A model generated the notes under the pieces. The model saw only the letters and a program-made list of their open reading frames with translations. It did no database searches and was not told where the DNA came from. DNA of 64,000 bases from Pandoraea sp. PE-S2T-3 (GTDB lineage: Bacteria; Pseudomonadota; Gammaproteobacteria; Burkholderiales; Burkholderiaceae). Each line of letters begins with the position of its first letter. Position 1 is the stretch's first letter. Shown piece by piece: positions 1-8,660 of the stretch. The stretch spans positions 62,001-126,000 of the forward strand of contig NZ_NGUQ01000014.1 of NCBI RefSeq assembly GCF_002179965.1. Reading direction: 5' to 3'. Both the position numbers and the translations under genes were made by a program.

Positions 1-415
1 CAGCGCGCGGCGTGCCCAGTGCGATCACGTGGCGCAGCGCGGGTGAAGCGGCTTTCACCGCGTCGACATGGCCTTCGAAGCCCGCGTCGTAGATCATCAC
101 GCACGCCCCGCTCGACTGCCCGAGATAGGCGGCTTCAGGTGCGGTGATACGGAAGTTCGTGGGCACCCAGATCGCGCCAAGCTTGAACGCGATCCACGCA
201 CTCTCGAAGATCGGCAGGTTGTTGCGCGAATGCACGAGCAGCTTGTCGCCCTTGCCCACACCGAGCTTGCGCAGCGCATCGACGGCGGCATTCACGCGCG
301 CGTCGATCTCGCCCCAGGTCGTCACCTTGTCGCCGATGATCAACCCCGCCTCGTCCGGATGGCGCCGGGCAACGTCGGCCAACAGGCGGCCGAGATTCAT
401 GACCTTCTTGAGCAT
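1..415 (-). CDS. AMP-dependent acyl-CoA synthetase, N-terminal part (cut by window edge)
   Basis: The 138 visible codons encode the start of an adenylate-forming CoA ligase, the family that activates a carboxylic acid with ATP and joins it to CoA. Visible are the entry region WGEIDARVNAAVDAL, the helix around GVGKGDKLLVHSRN and the family-typical FESAWIAFKLGAIWVPTNFR. The P-loop and catalytic motifs would lie beyond base 1, so the substrate class cannot be read. The start is the first Met of MLKKVMNLGRLL. The thiolase gene lies 95 bases upstream in the same direction, so the two are probably co-transcribed and act on the same acyl-CoA route. Confidence 0.85.
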   Translation of the reverse strand, partial: MLKKVMNLGRLLADVARRHPDEAGLIIGDKVTTWGEIDARVNAAVDALRKLGVGKGDKLLVHSRNNLPIFESAWIAFKLGAIWVPTNFRITAPEAAYLGQSSGACVMIYDAGFEGHVDAVKAASPALRHVIALGTPRA

Positions 416-510
416 CTTGCTCGTCTCCTCTGCTTTCCTCTTAGTCTTCTTTGCCCGGCCTGCATCGGTGTGCACAGGCGTCCAATAGCAGGCCCCGGGC
501 CGCGTGCCGA

Positions 511-1677
511 TCAGCGCGCTTCGAGAATGCTCACGTAGTTGGCCACGGCTGCGCCGCCCATGTTGAACACGCCCGCGAGTTTGGCATTGGGAATCTGCAT
601 CCCGCCCGCCGTGCCGGTGAGCTGCATCGCCGCCATCACGTGCATCGAGACGCCCGTGGCACCGACCGGATGTCCCTTGGACTTCAGGCCGCCCGACGGG
701 TTGACCGGCAGCAGGCCGTCTTTTTCCGTCAGCCCTTCCGCGACGACATTGGCACCCTGACCCGGCTTGGCCAGACCCATGGCTTCGTATTCGATCAGTT
801 CGGCGATGGTGAAGCAGTCGTGCGTCTCGACCAGCGACAGGTCCTTGAGCGACACGCCTGCCACGCCGAGCGCCTGACGCCACGCATGCTGGCCGCCTTC
901 GAACGCGAGCGCGTCGCGGCGCGACAGCGGCAGGTAGTCGTTGACCTGCACGGCCGCCCGGAAGCCCACGGCCTTCGGCATGGTGCGGGCAACGTCGGCC
1001 TTCGAGATCACCAGTGCCGCAGCACCATCGGAGACCATCGAGCAGTCGGTGCGCTTGAGCGGGCCGGCGACAAACGGGTTCTTGTCGGAGACGTTGCGGC
1101 AGAAGTCGTAGCCGAAGTCGCGACGCATGTGAGCGTACGGATTGTCCGTGCCGTTGCGATGGTTCTTCGCCGCGATGCGCGCGAGCGCGTCGGACTGGTC
1201 GCCATAGCGATCGAAGTACTGCTGCGCAATGGTGCCGAACACCCCGGCGAAACCGCCCGGAATACCGGCTTCTTCACGCGCATAGGAACACTTGAGCAGC
1301 ACTTCGCCGACCTGCGGCGTGGCGAGCTCGGTCATCTTCTCGAAACCGATCACGAGCACGTGCGTGGCCTTGCCGGCTTCGATCGATTGCAGCCCGCCGT
1401 GCACGGCAGCCGAACCCGTCGCGCAAGCGTTTTCGTAACGCGTCGCGGGTTTGAAACGCAGGCCGGGAATGTTGTTGAAGACGAGCGACGACGGGAAGTC
1501 CTGATACAGGAAACCGCCATTGAAAGTGCCGACATGAATCGAATCGATCTGCTCGGGCGCGAGGCCCGCATCATCGAGCGCGGCTTGCGCGACTTGGGCC
1601 AGCAGAACTTCGGCGTCGACGTTATCGAGTTTGCCGAACTGGGAGTGGGCCCAGCCGGTAAGGCATGCAGCAACCAT
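511..1677 (-). CDS. Thiolase family protein (SCP-x type acetyl-CoA acyltransferase)
   Basis: This 388-residue protein should cleave or condense 3-oxoacyl-CoA thioesters. The acylated cysteine sits in ENACATGSAAVHGG. The second site reads VETHDCFTIAELIEYE, where HDCF is typical of the SCP-x/SCP2 thiolase branch rather than the GHP-Cys biosynthetic branch. The glycine-rich C-terminal block is SGGLKSKGHPVGATG. The frame is open up to 1758, but I start at 1677 because MVAACLTGWAHSQFG is the usual thiolase beginning and CGGAGAAAC lies just upstream. It precedes the acyl-CoA synthetase, and the pair fits degradation of an acid that enters as a CoA ester. The substrate is unknown. Confidence 0.9.
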   Translation of the reverse strand: MVAACLTGWAHSQFGKLDNVDAEVLLAQVAQAALDDAGLAPEQIDSIHVGTFNGGFLYQDFPSSLVFNNIPGLRFKPATRYENACATGSAAVHGGLQSIEAGKATHVLVIGFEKMTELATPQVGEVLLKCSYAREEAGIPGGFAGVFGTIAQQYFDRYGDQSDALARIAAKNHRNGTDNPYAHMRRDFGYDFCRNVSDKNPFVAGPLKRTDCSMVSDGAAALVISKADVARTMPKAVGFRAAVQVNDYLPLSRRDALAFEGGQHAWRQALGVAGVSLKDLSLVETHDCFTIAELIEYEAMGLAKPGQGANVVAEGLTEKDGLLPVNPSGGLKSKGHPVGATGVSMHVMAAMQLTGTAGGMQIPNAKLAGVFNMGGAAVANYVSILEAR

Positions 1678-1969
1678 GAAGTTTCTCCGGAAAATTGGGG
1701 TGATCCAGACTCCGGTGAGCAATTTCGATGCCAGATTCTCGCGGTTCATGATCGCCACGGCATCGAACGCCGATTGCGCGGCAAGACCGTGAGGAGATTC
1801 GCAGAAGATTCGCCCCGCCGTCCGGACACACGCTTATGGCGTGCGCGCAATTGACGTAAGCGTAAAGCGGGACTCCTAAGCGCATCAAGTGAATTCGAAT
1901 GCGTGGCGCATGAAACGAATTTGCTGTGGCGCAGCATGGCTCGCCACAAGAGACAGTCGACGGCCCAAC

Positions 1970-2050
1970 TGCGACAGGTGTCTCACCGGCGGCGACATTC
2001 ACACGAGACAGTTGTCGCACGTGCCGCCGCGCCATGCGACAGGTGTCGCA
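1970..2050. promoter_or_regulatory. Three phased palindromic sites, probable upstream activator sequences
   Basis: Three 16-bp near-identical palindromes are visible: TGCGACAGGTGTCTCA at 1970-1985, CGAGACAGTTGTCGCA at 2004-2019 and TGCGACAGGTGTCGCA at 2035-2050. The last is perfect (TGCGACA, two bases, TGTCGCA). Their starts are 34 and 31 bp apart, close to three helical turns, so bound dimers would face the same side. This is what enhancer sites of Fis-family sigma-54 activators look like. A sigma-54 promoter lies about 160 bp downstream, and such an activator is encoded at 7308-8660. That this activator binds here is inference. Confidence 0.7.
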
Positions 2051-2207
2051 CGCCCGTGCGCCGTCGACGCCGTGCCCCGGCAAGCCTGTCATAGCGCGCT
2101 ACCCGCCTGTTCCATCAGACAAAAGCCGTTGCACGGGCGCGTTCAGATCGCCTTGAGATTGCGTGGATGTTTAACAACGTAAGGGTTTTCCCGTCAGGGC
2201 GTCGAAC

Positions 2208-2224
2208 TGGCATTCGATTTGCGT
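2208..2224 (+). promoter_or_regulatory. Sigma-54 (-24/-12) promoter for the TRAP transporter operon
   Basis: TGGCATTCGATTTGCGT has the invariant GG (2209-2210) and GC (2221-2222) separated by exactly 10 bases and matches most of the TGGCAC-N5-TTGCA consensus. The start of transcription would be near 2233, leaving about 114 bases of leader before the TRAP binding-protein gene. Its position downstream of the three palindromes at 1970-2050 supports it. The rest of the 1678-2346 gap holds no gene that I can support. Confidence 0.65.
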
Positions 2225-2346
2225 AAGATAGCCAAGCCACTTGTGAGCCCGCGTTCCGAGTTGGCAGGAAGGTTGCAGGGCAACACGCCCGTACCGTCCC
2301 GCTTCAGACGCAGTCACCAAACCTATAAATCAAGGAGACATGCAGT

Positions 2347-3366
2347 ATGAGCACTATGGATCGTCGCCACTTCATCAAAGTCGTGGCCGCCTCATCGGCC
2401 GCTGCCGCCACGGGGTTGTATCAAACGCAGGCGCACGCCGCCGAAATCACGCTGAAGTTCGCCAACAACCTGCCGATCAGCCATCCGATGAACATCCGCG
2501 CCAAGGAGATGGCGCAGAAGATCGCGGAGCAGTCGAAAGGCCGCGTGGACTTCCAGATTTACCCGAACAACCAGCTCGGCACCGATAGCGACATGCTGAG
2601 TCAGATTCGCTCGGGCGCTATCGACTTCTTCACGCTCTCGCCGCTGATTCTCGGCACGCTCGTGCCGTCGGCGCAGATCTCGGGCGTGGGCTTCGCGTTC
2701 AAGGACTACGGTCAGGTATGGGCCGCCATGGACGGCGATCTCGGTGCCCACGTGCGCGGGCAAATCGCCAAGACCACGGTCTTCGCGTTCGACAAGATCT
2801 GGGAGAACGGTTATCGCCAGATCACCACGAGCAATCGCCCGATCAATTCACCGGCTGACCTCAAGGGCCTGAAGATCCGCGTGCCGACGAGCCCGCTGTG
2901 GACGTCGATGTTCCGCGCATTCGATTCGTCGCCCACGTCGATCAACTTCTCCGAAGTCTATTCGGCGCTGCAAACGAAGATCGTCGAAGCGCAGGAAAAC
3001 CCGCTCGCCCTGCTCACCACCGCCAAGCTGTACGAAGTGCAGAAGTACGTGTCGATGACGAACCACATGTGGGACGGCTTCTGGTTCCTCGCCAACAAGC
3101 AGAAGTGGGACAAGATTCCGAAGGACTTGCAGGACATCATCACCGCCAACGTGAACGCCGCCGCACTGGTGCAGCGCGACGACGTGAAGAAGCTCAACGA
3201 CGGCGTGATGGTCGAACTCAAGCAGAAGGGTCTCGTGTTCAACGCACCGAACAACGAACAGTTCCGCGACAAGCTGCGCGCAGCGGGCTTCTACACGGAA
3301 TGGCACAAGAAGTTCGGCGACGAAGCCTGGGCCATGCTCGAAAAGTACACCGGGAAGCTCGCGTAA
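2347..3366 (+). CDS. TRAP transporter substrate-binding protein, DctP family
   Basis: This 339-residue periplasmic protein would capture a carboxylate-type ligand and hand it to the fused TRAP permease encoded directly downstream. The N-terminus has a twin-arginine-like export signal, DRRHFIKVVAASSAAAA, ending near AHAAE. After that come the family hallmarks LKFANNLPISHPMN, the central GLKIRVP, and SEVYSALQTKIVEAQENP, where TRAP proteins carry the conserved ligand-gripping region. A GGAG lies 10 bases before the chosen ATG; an in-frame ATG nine bases later is an alternative start. It is the first gene after the sigma-54-like promoter. The ligand cannot be named. Confidence 0.93.
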   Translation: MSTMDRRHFIKVVAASSAAAATGLYQTQAHAAEITLKFANNLPISHPMNIRAKEMAQKIAEQSKGRVDFQIYPNNQLGTDSDMLSQIRSGAIDFFTLSPLILGTLVPSAQISGVGFAFKDYGQVWAAMDGDLGAHVRGQIAKTTVFAFDKIWENGYRQITTSNRPINSPADLKGLKIRVPTSPLWTSMFRAFDSSPTSINFSEVYSALQTKIVEAQENPLALLTTAKLYEVQKYVSMTNHMWDGFWFLANKQKWDKIPKDLQDIITANVNAAALVQRDDVKKLNDGVMVELKQKGLVFNAPNNEQFRDKLRAAGFYTEWHKKFGDEAWAMLEKYTGKLA

Positions 3367-5244
3367 ATGGAAACGTTGACGATGACGGCCGAGCCCACGC
3401 ACGCGCTCGCCCGCCTCTTCTGCCACGTCAACCGCGCGGTGATGAAAGTCACCGAGGCGGTTGCCGTGCTGCTGGTCGTGGCGGAGACTCTCATCCTGCT
3501 CGCGGGCGTAATCTCGCGCTACGGGTTCGACAATCCGCTCACCTGGTCGGATGAACTGGCGCAAATCCTGTTCATCTGGCTATCGATGCTCGGCGCGGTC
3601 ATCGCGCTCGATCGCGGTGAGCACATGCGCCTGTCCGCCATCGTCAACAAGCTTCCTGCGGCGTGGCGTGACTGGTTTCAGACGATGGCCGCGCTCACGG
3701 TCTGCGTGTTCGTGGCGCTCATCATCATGCCGGCGTACACGCATGCCATCGAACAGATGGACATCACGACGCCCGCGCTCGAAATCCCCGATGGCCTGCG
3801 TGCCGCGGCACTGCCGGTCGGTGCGGCGCTCATGCTGCTCGCCGCGATCTCGCGCATGGCGCGCTGCTCCACGATGCGCCAGTTCGGACTCGGGGTGCTG
3901 GTCGTGGCTGCGCTCGGTGCGGCACTGTGGCTCGGCCGCCCGGCGCTGATCGCGATGGGCAATTACAACCTGCTCGTGTTCTTCGTGCTGATCGTGGGCG
4001 TTTGTGTGGCGGGCGGCATTCCGATCGCGTTTGCGTTCGGGACGGCCACGCTCGGCTATCTCGCGCTCGTGACGGATGCGCCGTTGCAGATCGTCGTGAG
4101 CCGCATGGACGAGGGCATGTCGGGCCTGATTCTGCTGTCGGTGCCGCTTTTCGTGTTGCTCGGTGCCCTGATCGAAATGAGCGGGCTGGCGCGCAGCCTG
4201 ATCGAGTTCATGGCATCGCTGCTCGGTCACGTGCGCGGCGGCCTGCAATATGTGCTGCTCGGTGCGATGTTCCTCGTCTCGGGCATCTCGGGCTCGAAGG
4301 CTGCCGACATGGCCGCTGTTGCCCCGGCGCTGTTCCCCGAAATGCAACGCCGTGGCTCGAAACCGGAAGACCTCGTCGCGCTGCTGTCCTCGACGGGCGC
4401 GATGACGGAGACGATTCCGCCGAGTCTCGTGCTGATCACCATTGGCGCGGTATGCGGTGTGTCGATTACCGCGCTCTTCGTCGGCGGCCTGCTGCCGGCC
4501 GTGATCGCGACGCTCGCCATCGTGGTGGTGTGCTTCACCCGCTCGCGCAAGGAAGCACCGAGTGCGGCCCGCCGTGCACCGTGGGGCGTGATCGGCAAGA
4601 CGTTCATCATCGCGCTGCCCGCGCTGGCCCTGCCGATCCTGATCCGTACGGCCGTGATCGAAGGTGCCGCCACGGCCACCGAGGTCTCGACGGTCGGCAT
4701 CGCCTACACGATCGTGATCGGCCTGATCGTGCACGCGTTCAAGAAGCATCTGAACTTCAAACGCCTCTACCCGCTGCTCACGGAAACGGCCGCACTCTCC
4801 GGCGCGATTCTGCTGATCATCGGCATGGCGACCGCCATGGCGTGGGCGCTGACGCAGTCGGGTTTCTCGGCCAAGCTGGTCGGCCTGATGCACGGCGTAC
4901 CGGGCGGACAGGTCGGCTTTCTGCTGATCTCGATGGTGGTGTTCATCGTGCTGGGCAGCGTGCTTGAAGGCATTCCGGCCATCGTGCTGTTCGGGCCGCT
5001 GCTGTTCCCCGTGGCGCGCTCGCTGGGCATTCACGACGTGCACTACGCGATGGTCGTCATCCTGTCGATGGGCATGGGCCTGTTCGCGCCGCCGCTCGGT
5101 GTGGGGTTCTACGCCGCGTGCGCCATCGGCAAGACCTCGCCCGACAAGGTGTTCAACCGCATGTGGACTTATATGGGCGCGCTGCTCATCGCGCTGCTGA
5201 TCGTGGTCTTCGTGCCGTGGATCTCTATCGGCTTCCTGAAGTAA
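3367..5244 (+). CDS. TRAP transporter permease, fused small (DctQ) and large (DctM) subunits
   Basis: The ATG directly follows the stop of the binding-protein gene with no spacer, so translation is probably coupled. The 625 residues contain a DctQ-like part of about 180 residues (SRYGFDNPLTWSDELAQILF, then ALDRGEHMRL) followed by a DctM-like part of about 420 residues. The DctM part includes SVPLFVLLGALIEMSGLARS, the signature GISGSKAADMAAVAPAL, and TIPPSLVLITIGAV. Separate subunits are more common, but fused DctQM proteins are well known. It is a multi-spanning inner-membrane protein that would use an ion gradient for solute uptake. Confidence 0.92.
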   Translation: METLTMTAEPTHALARLFCHVNRAVMKVTEAVAVLLVVAETLILLAGVISRYGFDNPLTWSDELAQILFIWLSMLGAVIALDRGEHMRLSAIVNKLPAAWRDWFQTMAALTVCVFVALIIMPAYTHAIEQMDITTPALEIPDGLRAAALPVGAALMLLAAISRMARCSTMRQFGLGVLVVAALGAALWLGRPALIAMGNYNLLVFFVLIVGVCVAGGIPIAFAFGTATLGYLALVTDAPLQIVVSRMDEGMSGLILLSVPLFVLLGALIEMSGLARSLIEFMASLLGHVRGGLQYVLLGAMFLVSGISGSKAADMAAVAPALFPEMQRRGSKPEDLVALLSSTGAMTETIPPSLVLITIGAVCGVSITALFVGGLLPAVIATLAIVVVCFTRSRKEAPSAARRAPWGVIGKTFIIALPALALPILIRTAVIEGAATATEVSTVGIAYTIVIGLIVHAFKKHLNFKRLYPLLTETAALSGAILLIIGMATAMAWALTQSGFSAKLVGLMHGVPGGQVGFLLISMVVFIVLGSVLEGIPAIVLFGPLLFPVARSLGIHDVHYAMVVILSMGMGLFAPPLGVGFYAACAIGKTSPDKVFNRMWTYMGALLIALLIVVFVPWISIGFLK

Positions 5245-5399
5245 GCGGCGCAGCGTCGGGCCGGCGGGTCTTTGATGACCGCCCGCCTGACGCCACCGCT
5301 GCCACGGTTCGAATTTTCGCTGGGTAACTAACGGACTCCGCCTCACTGCTGGCGGTGGAGCCCGCGCTGTAAATCGAAATAAATTTAGGAGTCCATAGC

Positions 5400-6155
5400 A
5401 TGACCGAGAAAGTAGCAGTTGTGACGGGCGGTGGAATGGGTATCGGTGCAGCCATTTGCGAGCGGCTGGTCAAAGACGGCATGACGGTCGTGGTCGCCGA
5501 TCTGAACGAGGAAGGTGCGAACGAGACGGCAAGCAAGTTGCGGGCGTCAGGCGGCAATGCGTGGGCACTCAAGATGAATGTGGGTGAGGAAGCGTCGATT
5601 GCCGACGGGTTCCGGCAAGTGGCGCAGAAGCACGGCCGCTGCGACGTGCTGGTCAATAACGCAGGCATCGCCAAGACGTTTCCGTTTCTCGAATACCCGC
5701 TGGATCACTGGCATCAGGTGATGGCCGTCAACCTGACCGGCACGCTGCTATGCGGGCAGCACGCCGCCCGCCTGATGCGCGAACAACGCTGGGGGCGCAT
5801 CGTCAATCTGGCCTCGGTGGCGGGCATTCTGGCGAGCGCCGGGCGCACCGCTTATGGCACGTCGAAGGCGGCCGTGATCGGGCTCACGCGTCAGATGGCC
5901 ATCGAACTGGCCCCGTTCGGCATTACGGCCAACGGCGTTGCCCCGGGCCCGATCGACACGCCGCTGACCAAGGTGCTGCACTCGGACATCTCGCGCCGGC
6001 ACTACACGGAAACCACGCCGCTGGGCCGCTACGGCCAGCCGGAAGAAATCGCCGGGGCGGTGAGCTTCCTCGCGTCGGACGACGCGTCGTATGTGACCGG
6101 GCATATCCTGCCGGTCGACGGCGGCTTCGTGGCCGCCGGGATTCTGGAAATCTAA
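5400..6155 (+). CDS. SDR family NAD(P)-dependent oxidoreductase (FabG-like)
   Basis: This 251-residue classical short-chain dehydrogenase has the cofactor loop TGGGMGIG, the structural NNAG, a catalytic serine in NLASVAG, and YGTSK as the YxxxK active site. The C-terminus SYVTGHILPVDGGF is typical. D at the end of the second strand (VVADLN) suggests NAD rather than NADP. AGGAGTCC precedes the ATG. It lies 155 bases after the TRAP permease on the same strand and probably belongs to the same unit, oxidising a hydroxy group on the imported compound or its CoA ester. The exact substrate is unknown. Confidence 0.88.
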   Translation: MTEKVAVVTGGGMGIGAAICERLVKDGMTVVVADLNEEGANETASKLRASGGNAWALKMNVGEEASIADGFRQVAQKHGRCDVLVNNAGIAKTFPFLEYPLDHWHQVMAVNLTGTLLCGQHAARLMREQRWGRIVNLASVAGILASAGRTAYGTSKAAVIGLTRQMAIELAPFGITANGVAPGPIDTPLTKVLHSDISRRHYTETTPLGRYGQPEEIAGAVSFLASDDASYVTGHILPVDGGFVAAGILEI

Positions 6156-6183
6156 GCCGCCGAACCGGAACCGGCATCGAGAA

Positions 6184-7128
6184 TCAGCGCAGGAGGGTGT
6201 CCGGCAGATCGGGCACCACCCGCGCGCCCGGCACGCGCTGCATTTCGCGCCACGCGCGCTGGGCATTTTCAACAAACGTGGCAACACACGGGTTGTGGTT
6301 GTCGCGACTCCACAGCAGGGCCACCTCTGCCACGGGCGCATTACGCAGTGACTTGAACACCGCAGTGCCCGACGCGCTCGCGCTGCTCATCGACATTGGC
6401 ACCATCGCCACGCCCAGCCCCTCACCCACCAAATTGATAATCGTCTGCTGAAGGTTGGTTTCGAGCCGGATATGCGGTGCGAAGCCGGCGCGGCGGCAAT
6501 GCGTGACGATCAGGTCGTAGACCAGCGGGGCAATCTCGCGCGGAATGCTCACGAACGACTCTTCTGCCAGTTGCGTGGCATCTAGCACGCCCACGTCGGC
6601 AAGTGCGTGCGTGCGCGGTATCACCGCGACCATCTCTTCGCGAAACACCGTCGCCGACTCCAGCCCGGTCAGGTCTTCCGGACGGTACATGATGCCCACG
6701 TCGATACGGCCGGCGCGCACCGATTCGGCCAGCAGGTTGGGCAGGGCTTCCGCCAGCTTCATGTCGACGCGCGGATACGCCGCAGCGTAAGTGCGCGTGA
6801 GCGCCGGCAGGATGTTGTAGGCCGAGGACATCATGAAGCCCACGGTGATTGCCCCATCCTCGCCCCGGCTGGCCGCCACGACGTTGCGTTTGGCCCTGTC
6901 TACCGAGTTGAGAATTTCCACCGCATCCTGATAGAAGCGCGCACCCGCACGGGTCAGGCGCACGCTCCGCCGTGTGCGCTCAAAGAGCTGCACGCCGAGT
7001 TCGGCCTCCATCAACGCAATCTGCCGCGAGAGCGGCGGCTGCGAGATATGTAATTGCTGCGCCGCGCGGCCGAAATGCAAGGTTTCGGCCAACACGACGA
7101 AATACTGGAAATGGCGCAGTTCGATCAT
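6184..7128 (-). CDS. LysR-type transcriptional regulator, CatM/BenM-like
   Basis: The 314-residue protein starts MIELRHFQYFVVLAE, with the winged helix-turn-helix HFGRAAQQLHISQPPLSRQI. This form (HFGRAA plus HISQPPLS) is the version found in the CatM/BenM/CbnR branch that controls aromatic or chloroaromatic degradation. The effector domain follows from about residue 90. The reading frame extends upstream to 7260, but MIEL at 7128 is the family start and has GGGG eight bases before it. It converges on the SDR gene (28 bases apart) and is divergent from the sigma-54 activator. An ATAC-N7-GTAT box sits four bases upstream of its start codon. Confidence 0.92.
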   Translation of the reverse strand: MIELRHFQYFVVLAETLHFGRAAQQLHISQPPLSRQIALMEAELGVQLFERTRRSVRLTRAGARFYQDAVEILNSVDRAKRNVVAASRGEDGAITVGFMMSSAYNILPALTRTYAAAYPRVDMKLAEALPNLLAESVRAGRIDVGIMYRPEDLTGLESATVFREEMVAVIPRTHALADVGVLDATQLAEESFVSIPREIAPLVYDLIVTHCRRAGFAPHIRLETNLQQTIINLVGEGLGVAMVPMSMSSASASGTAVFKSLRNAPVAEVALLWSRDNHNPCVATFVENAQRAWREMQRVPGARVVPDLPDTLLR

Positions 7129-7131
7129 CTG

Positions 7132-7146
7132 ATACCCCAGAGGTAT
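7132..7146. promoter_or_regulatory. CatM/BenM-type LysR operator
   Basis: ATACCCCAGAGGTAT is a perfect inverted repeat (ATACC, five bases, GGTAT). It matches both the general LysR motif T-N11-A and the ATAC-N7-GTAT consensus known for CatM and BenM. It overlaps the leader of the lysR gene at 6184-7128, so autoregulation is likely. The divergent activator gene could also be affected. The match is direct; the function is inferred. Confidence 0.65.
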
Positions 7147-7307
7147 TAATAGCGCACCAATATTGTATTGGATGTTATGACTGGGCGGTCGTATGCTCCA
7201 TTTGCGGTCGCCACCCGAGCGAGACGCAAAATAAAGAGACGTGAGGAAACGCCAGGCCAAAAGCCACCGACGGCGACCTTTCGTAACGATACGAGAAGGA
7301 GACAGTC

Positions 7308-8660
7308 ATGCCCGCTCACCTCGCTGTAGCGAACGCCCCCGCTCGACCTGTCGGATCGCTTGGCACACTTAGCCCCCTTGGCAACCTAGGCACCCTAGGC
7401 ACTGTCGTCCCCCTCGGTACGTCCGCCGCCTTCAGCAACGTCGCCGCACTCGCTCCCCTCGCACACCCCGCCATGGCGCCCGCGCCTGCCACCACGGCTC
7501 AGCGCCAGATGCGCCCCGACTACCTCGCCATCGATGATCTCAGCGGCACCGACGCCCGCATGCGCGATCTGCTCGCGCGCGGCAAGCGCTTCGTCGATCG
7601 CGGCCTGCCGGTGCTGATTCTCGGTGAGACGGGGACGGGCAAGGAGTTTCTCGCCCGCGCACTGCACGCGTACAGCGAACGGCGCGCGCAAGCGTTCATC
7701 GCGATCAATACGGCCTCGATTCCCGAACATCTGGTCGAGAGCGAACTGTTTGGCTATCAGCGCGGCGCGTTCTCGGGCGCGTTGCCCGGTGGCATGAAGG
7801 GCAAACTGCAACAGGCCGACGGCGGCACCCTCTTTCTCGATGAAATCGGCGACATGCCGTATGCGCTGCAAACGCGTTTGCTGCGTGTGCTGTCGGAACG
7901 CGAAGTCACACCGCTGGGTGCGAGCCGTGCCATCCCGGTCGACGTGCAGTTGATTTGCGCGACCCATCAGGATCTCGCGAGCGCCGTTGCGCAAGGCAAG
8001 TTCCGCGAAGATTTGTATTACCGCGTCGCCGTGGGCGTGTTGACGCTCCCCACGCTGCATGAACGCGACGACAAGCCTGAACTTATTGCGCGCATGCTCT
8101 GCGACGAGTGGCCCGGCACGCGCATGGATCAAGCCCTCGCACGCGTGTCGGCGGAAGCCATGACGCGTCTGCTTGCCTATGCATGGCCCGGCAATTTGCG
8201 GCAGCTGCGCGCGGCGTTGCGCTACGCGTGTGCGGTGATGAACGGGAATGTGATGCGAGTGGAAGATCTGCCACCGGAGTTGACCGCGACGGCGATGACG
8301 TCGCGACATTCGACGATGACTGCCCACGATTTGCCGTTGCGAGAGGCGGCGGTGTTGCCGATGCCGATGGTGGCTTCGATGGCGGCTTCGATGTCGGCTG
8401 TCACGCGCACGGCCTCCGCGCAGAGTGCGTCATCGAGCATCGCGGCGACGGCAACGCCCGCCACGACCGAGCACGACGCGCCTCGCATGCAGGAACGTGA
8501 ACGCATCTTGCAGGCACTCGCCCAGCATCGCTGGAACATTTCTGCGGCGGCGCGCACGCTCGGCTTTTGCCGCGCATCGCTGTATCGCAAGCTCAAGCAA
8601 CTCAGCATTCCGCATGTGCGCGATTGCGCCGACGCGCTGACGTCGGGGCACTACGCGTGA
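7308..8660 (+). CDS. Sigma-54-dependent activator without a recognisable sensor domain
   Basis: The 450-residue protein has an AAA+ domain with Walker A GETGTGKE (residues 106-113), Walker B LFLDEI (175-180) and the sigma-54 contact loop as GAFSGA (153-158) instead of GAFTGA. The C-terminus carries a Fis-type helix-turn-helix, ISAARTLGFCRASLYRKL in outline. The first 75 residues are a low-complexity stretch of L, G, A and P (LGTL repeats) with no GAF, PAS or receiver signature. The AAA+ region resembles the AcoR branch. GAAGGAGACAGTC before the ATG supports this start. Residues 330-395 are an alanine-, methionine- and threonine-rich linker. It probably drives the sigma-54 promoter near 2.2 kb. 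Confidence 0.88.
   Translation: MPAHLAVANAPARPVGSLGTLSPLGNLGTLGTVVPLGTSAAFSNVAALAPLAHPAMAPAPATTAQRQMRPDYLAIDDLSGTDARMRDLLARGKRFVDRGLPVLILGETGTGKEFLARALHAYSERRAQAFIAINTASIPEHLVESELFGYQRGAFSGALPGGMKGKLQQADGGTLFLDEIGDMPYALQTRLLRVLSEREVTPLGASRAIPVDVQLICATHQDLASAVAQGKFREDLYYRVAVGVLTLPTLHERDDKPELIARMLCDEWPGTRMDQALARVSAEAMTRLLAYAWPGNLRQLRAALRYACAVMNGNVMRVEDLPPELTATAMTSRHSTMTAHDLPLREAAVLPMPMVASMAASMSAVTRTASAQSASSSIAATATPATTEHDAPRMQERERILQALAQHRWNISAAARTLGFCRASLYRKLKQLSIPHVRDCADALTSGHYA

Noticed and set aside
451-1854. Long plus-strand open frame opposite the thiolase
   Set aside because: The antisense protein is rich in R, H, D and A without motifs, as expected from the mirror of GC-rich codons; the thiolase on the other strand has all family motifs.
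3580-5346. 588-codon minus-strand open frame opposite the TRAP permease
   Set aside because: Composition is dominated by H, R, Q and D. It mirrors hydrophobic codons of the real membrane protein.
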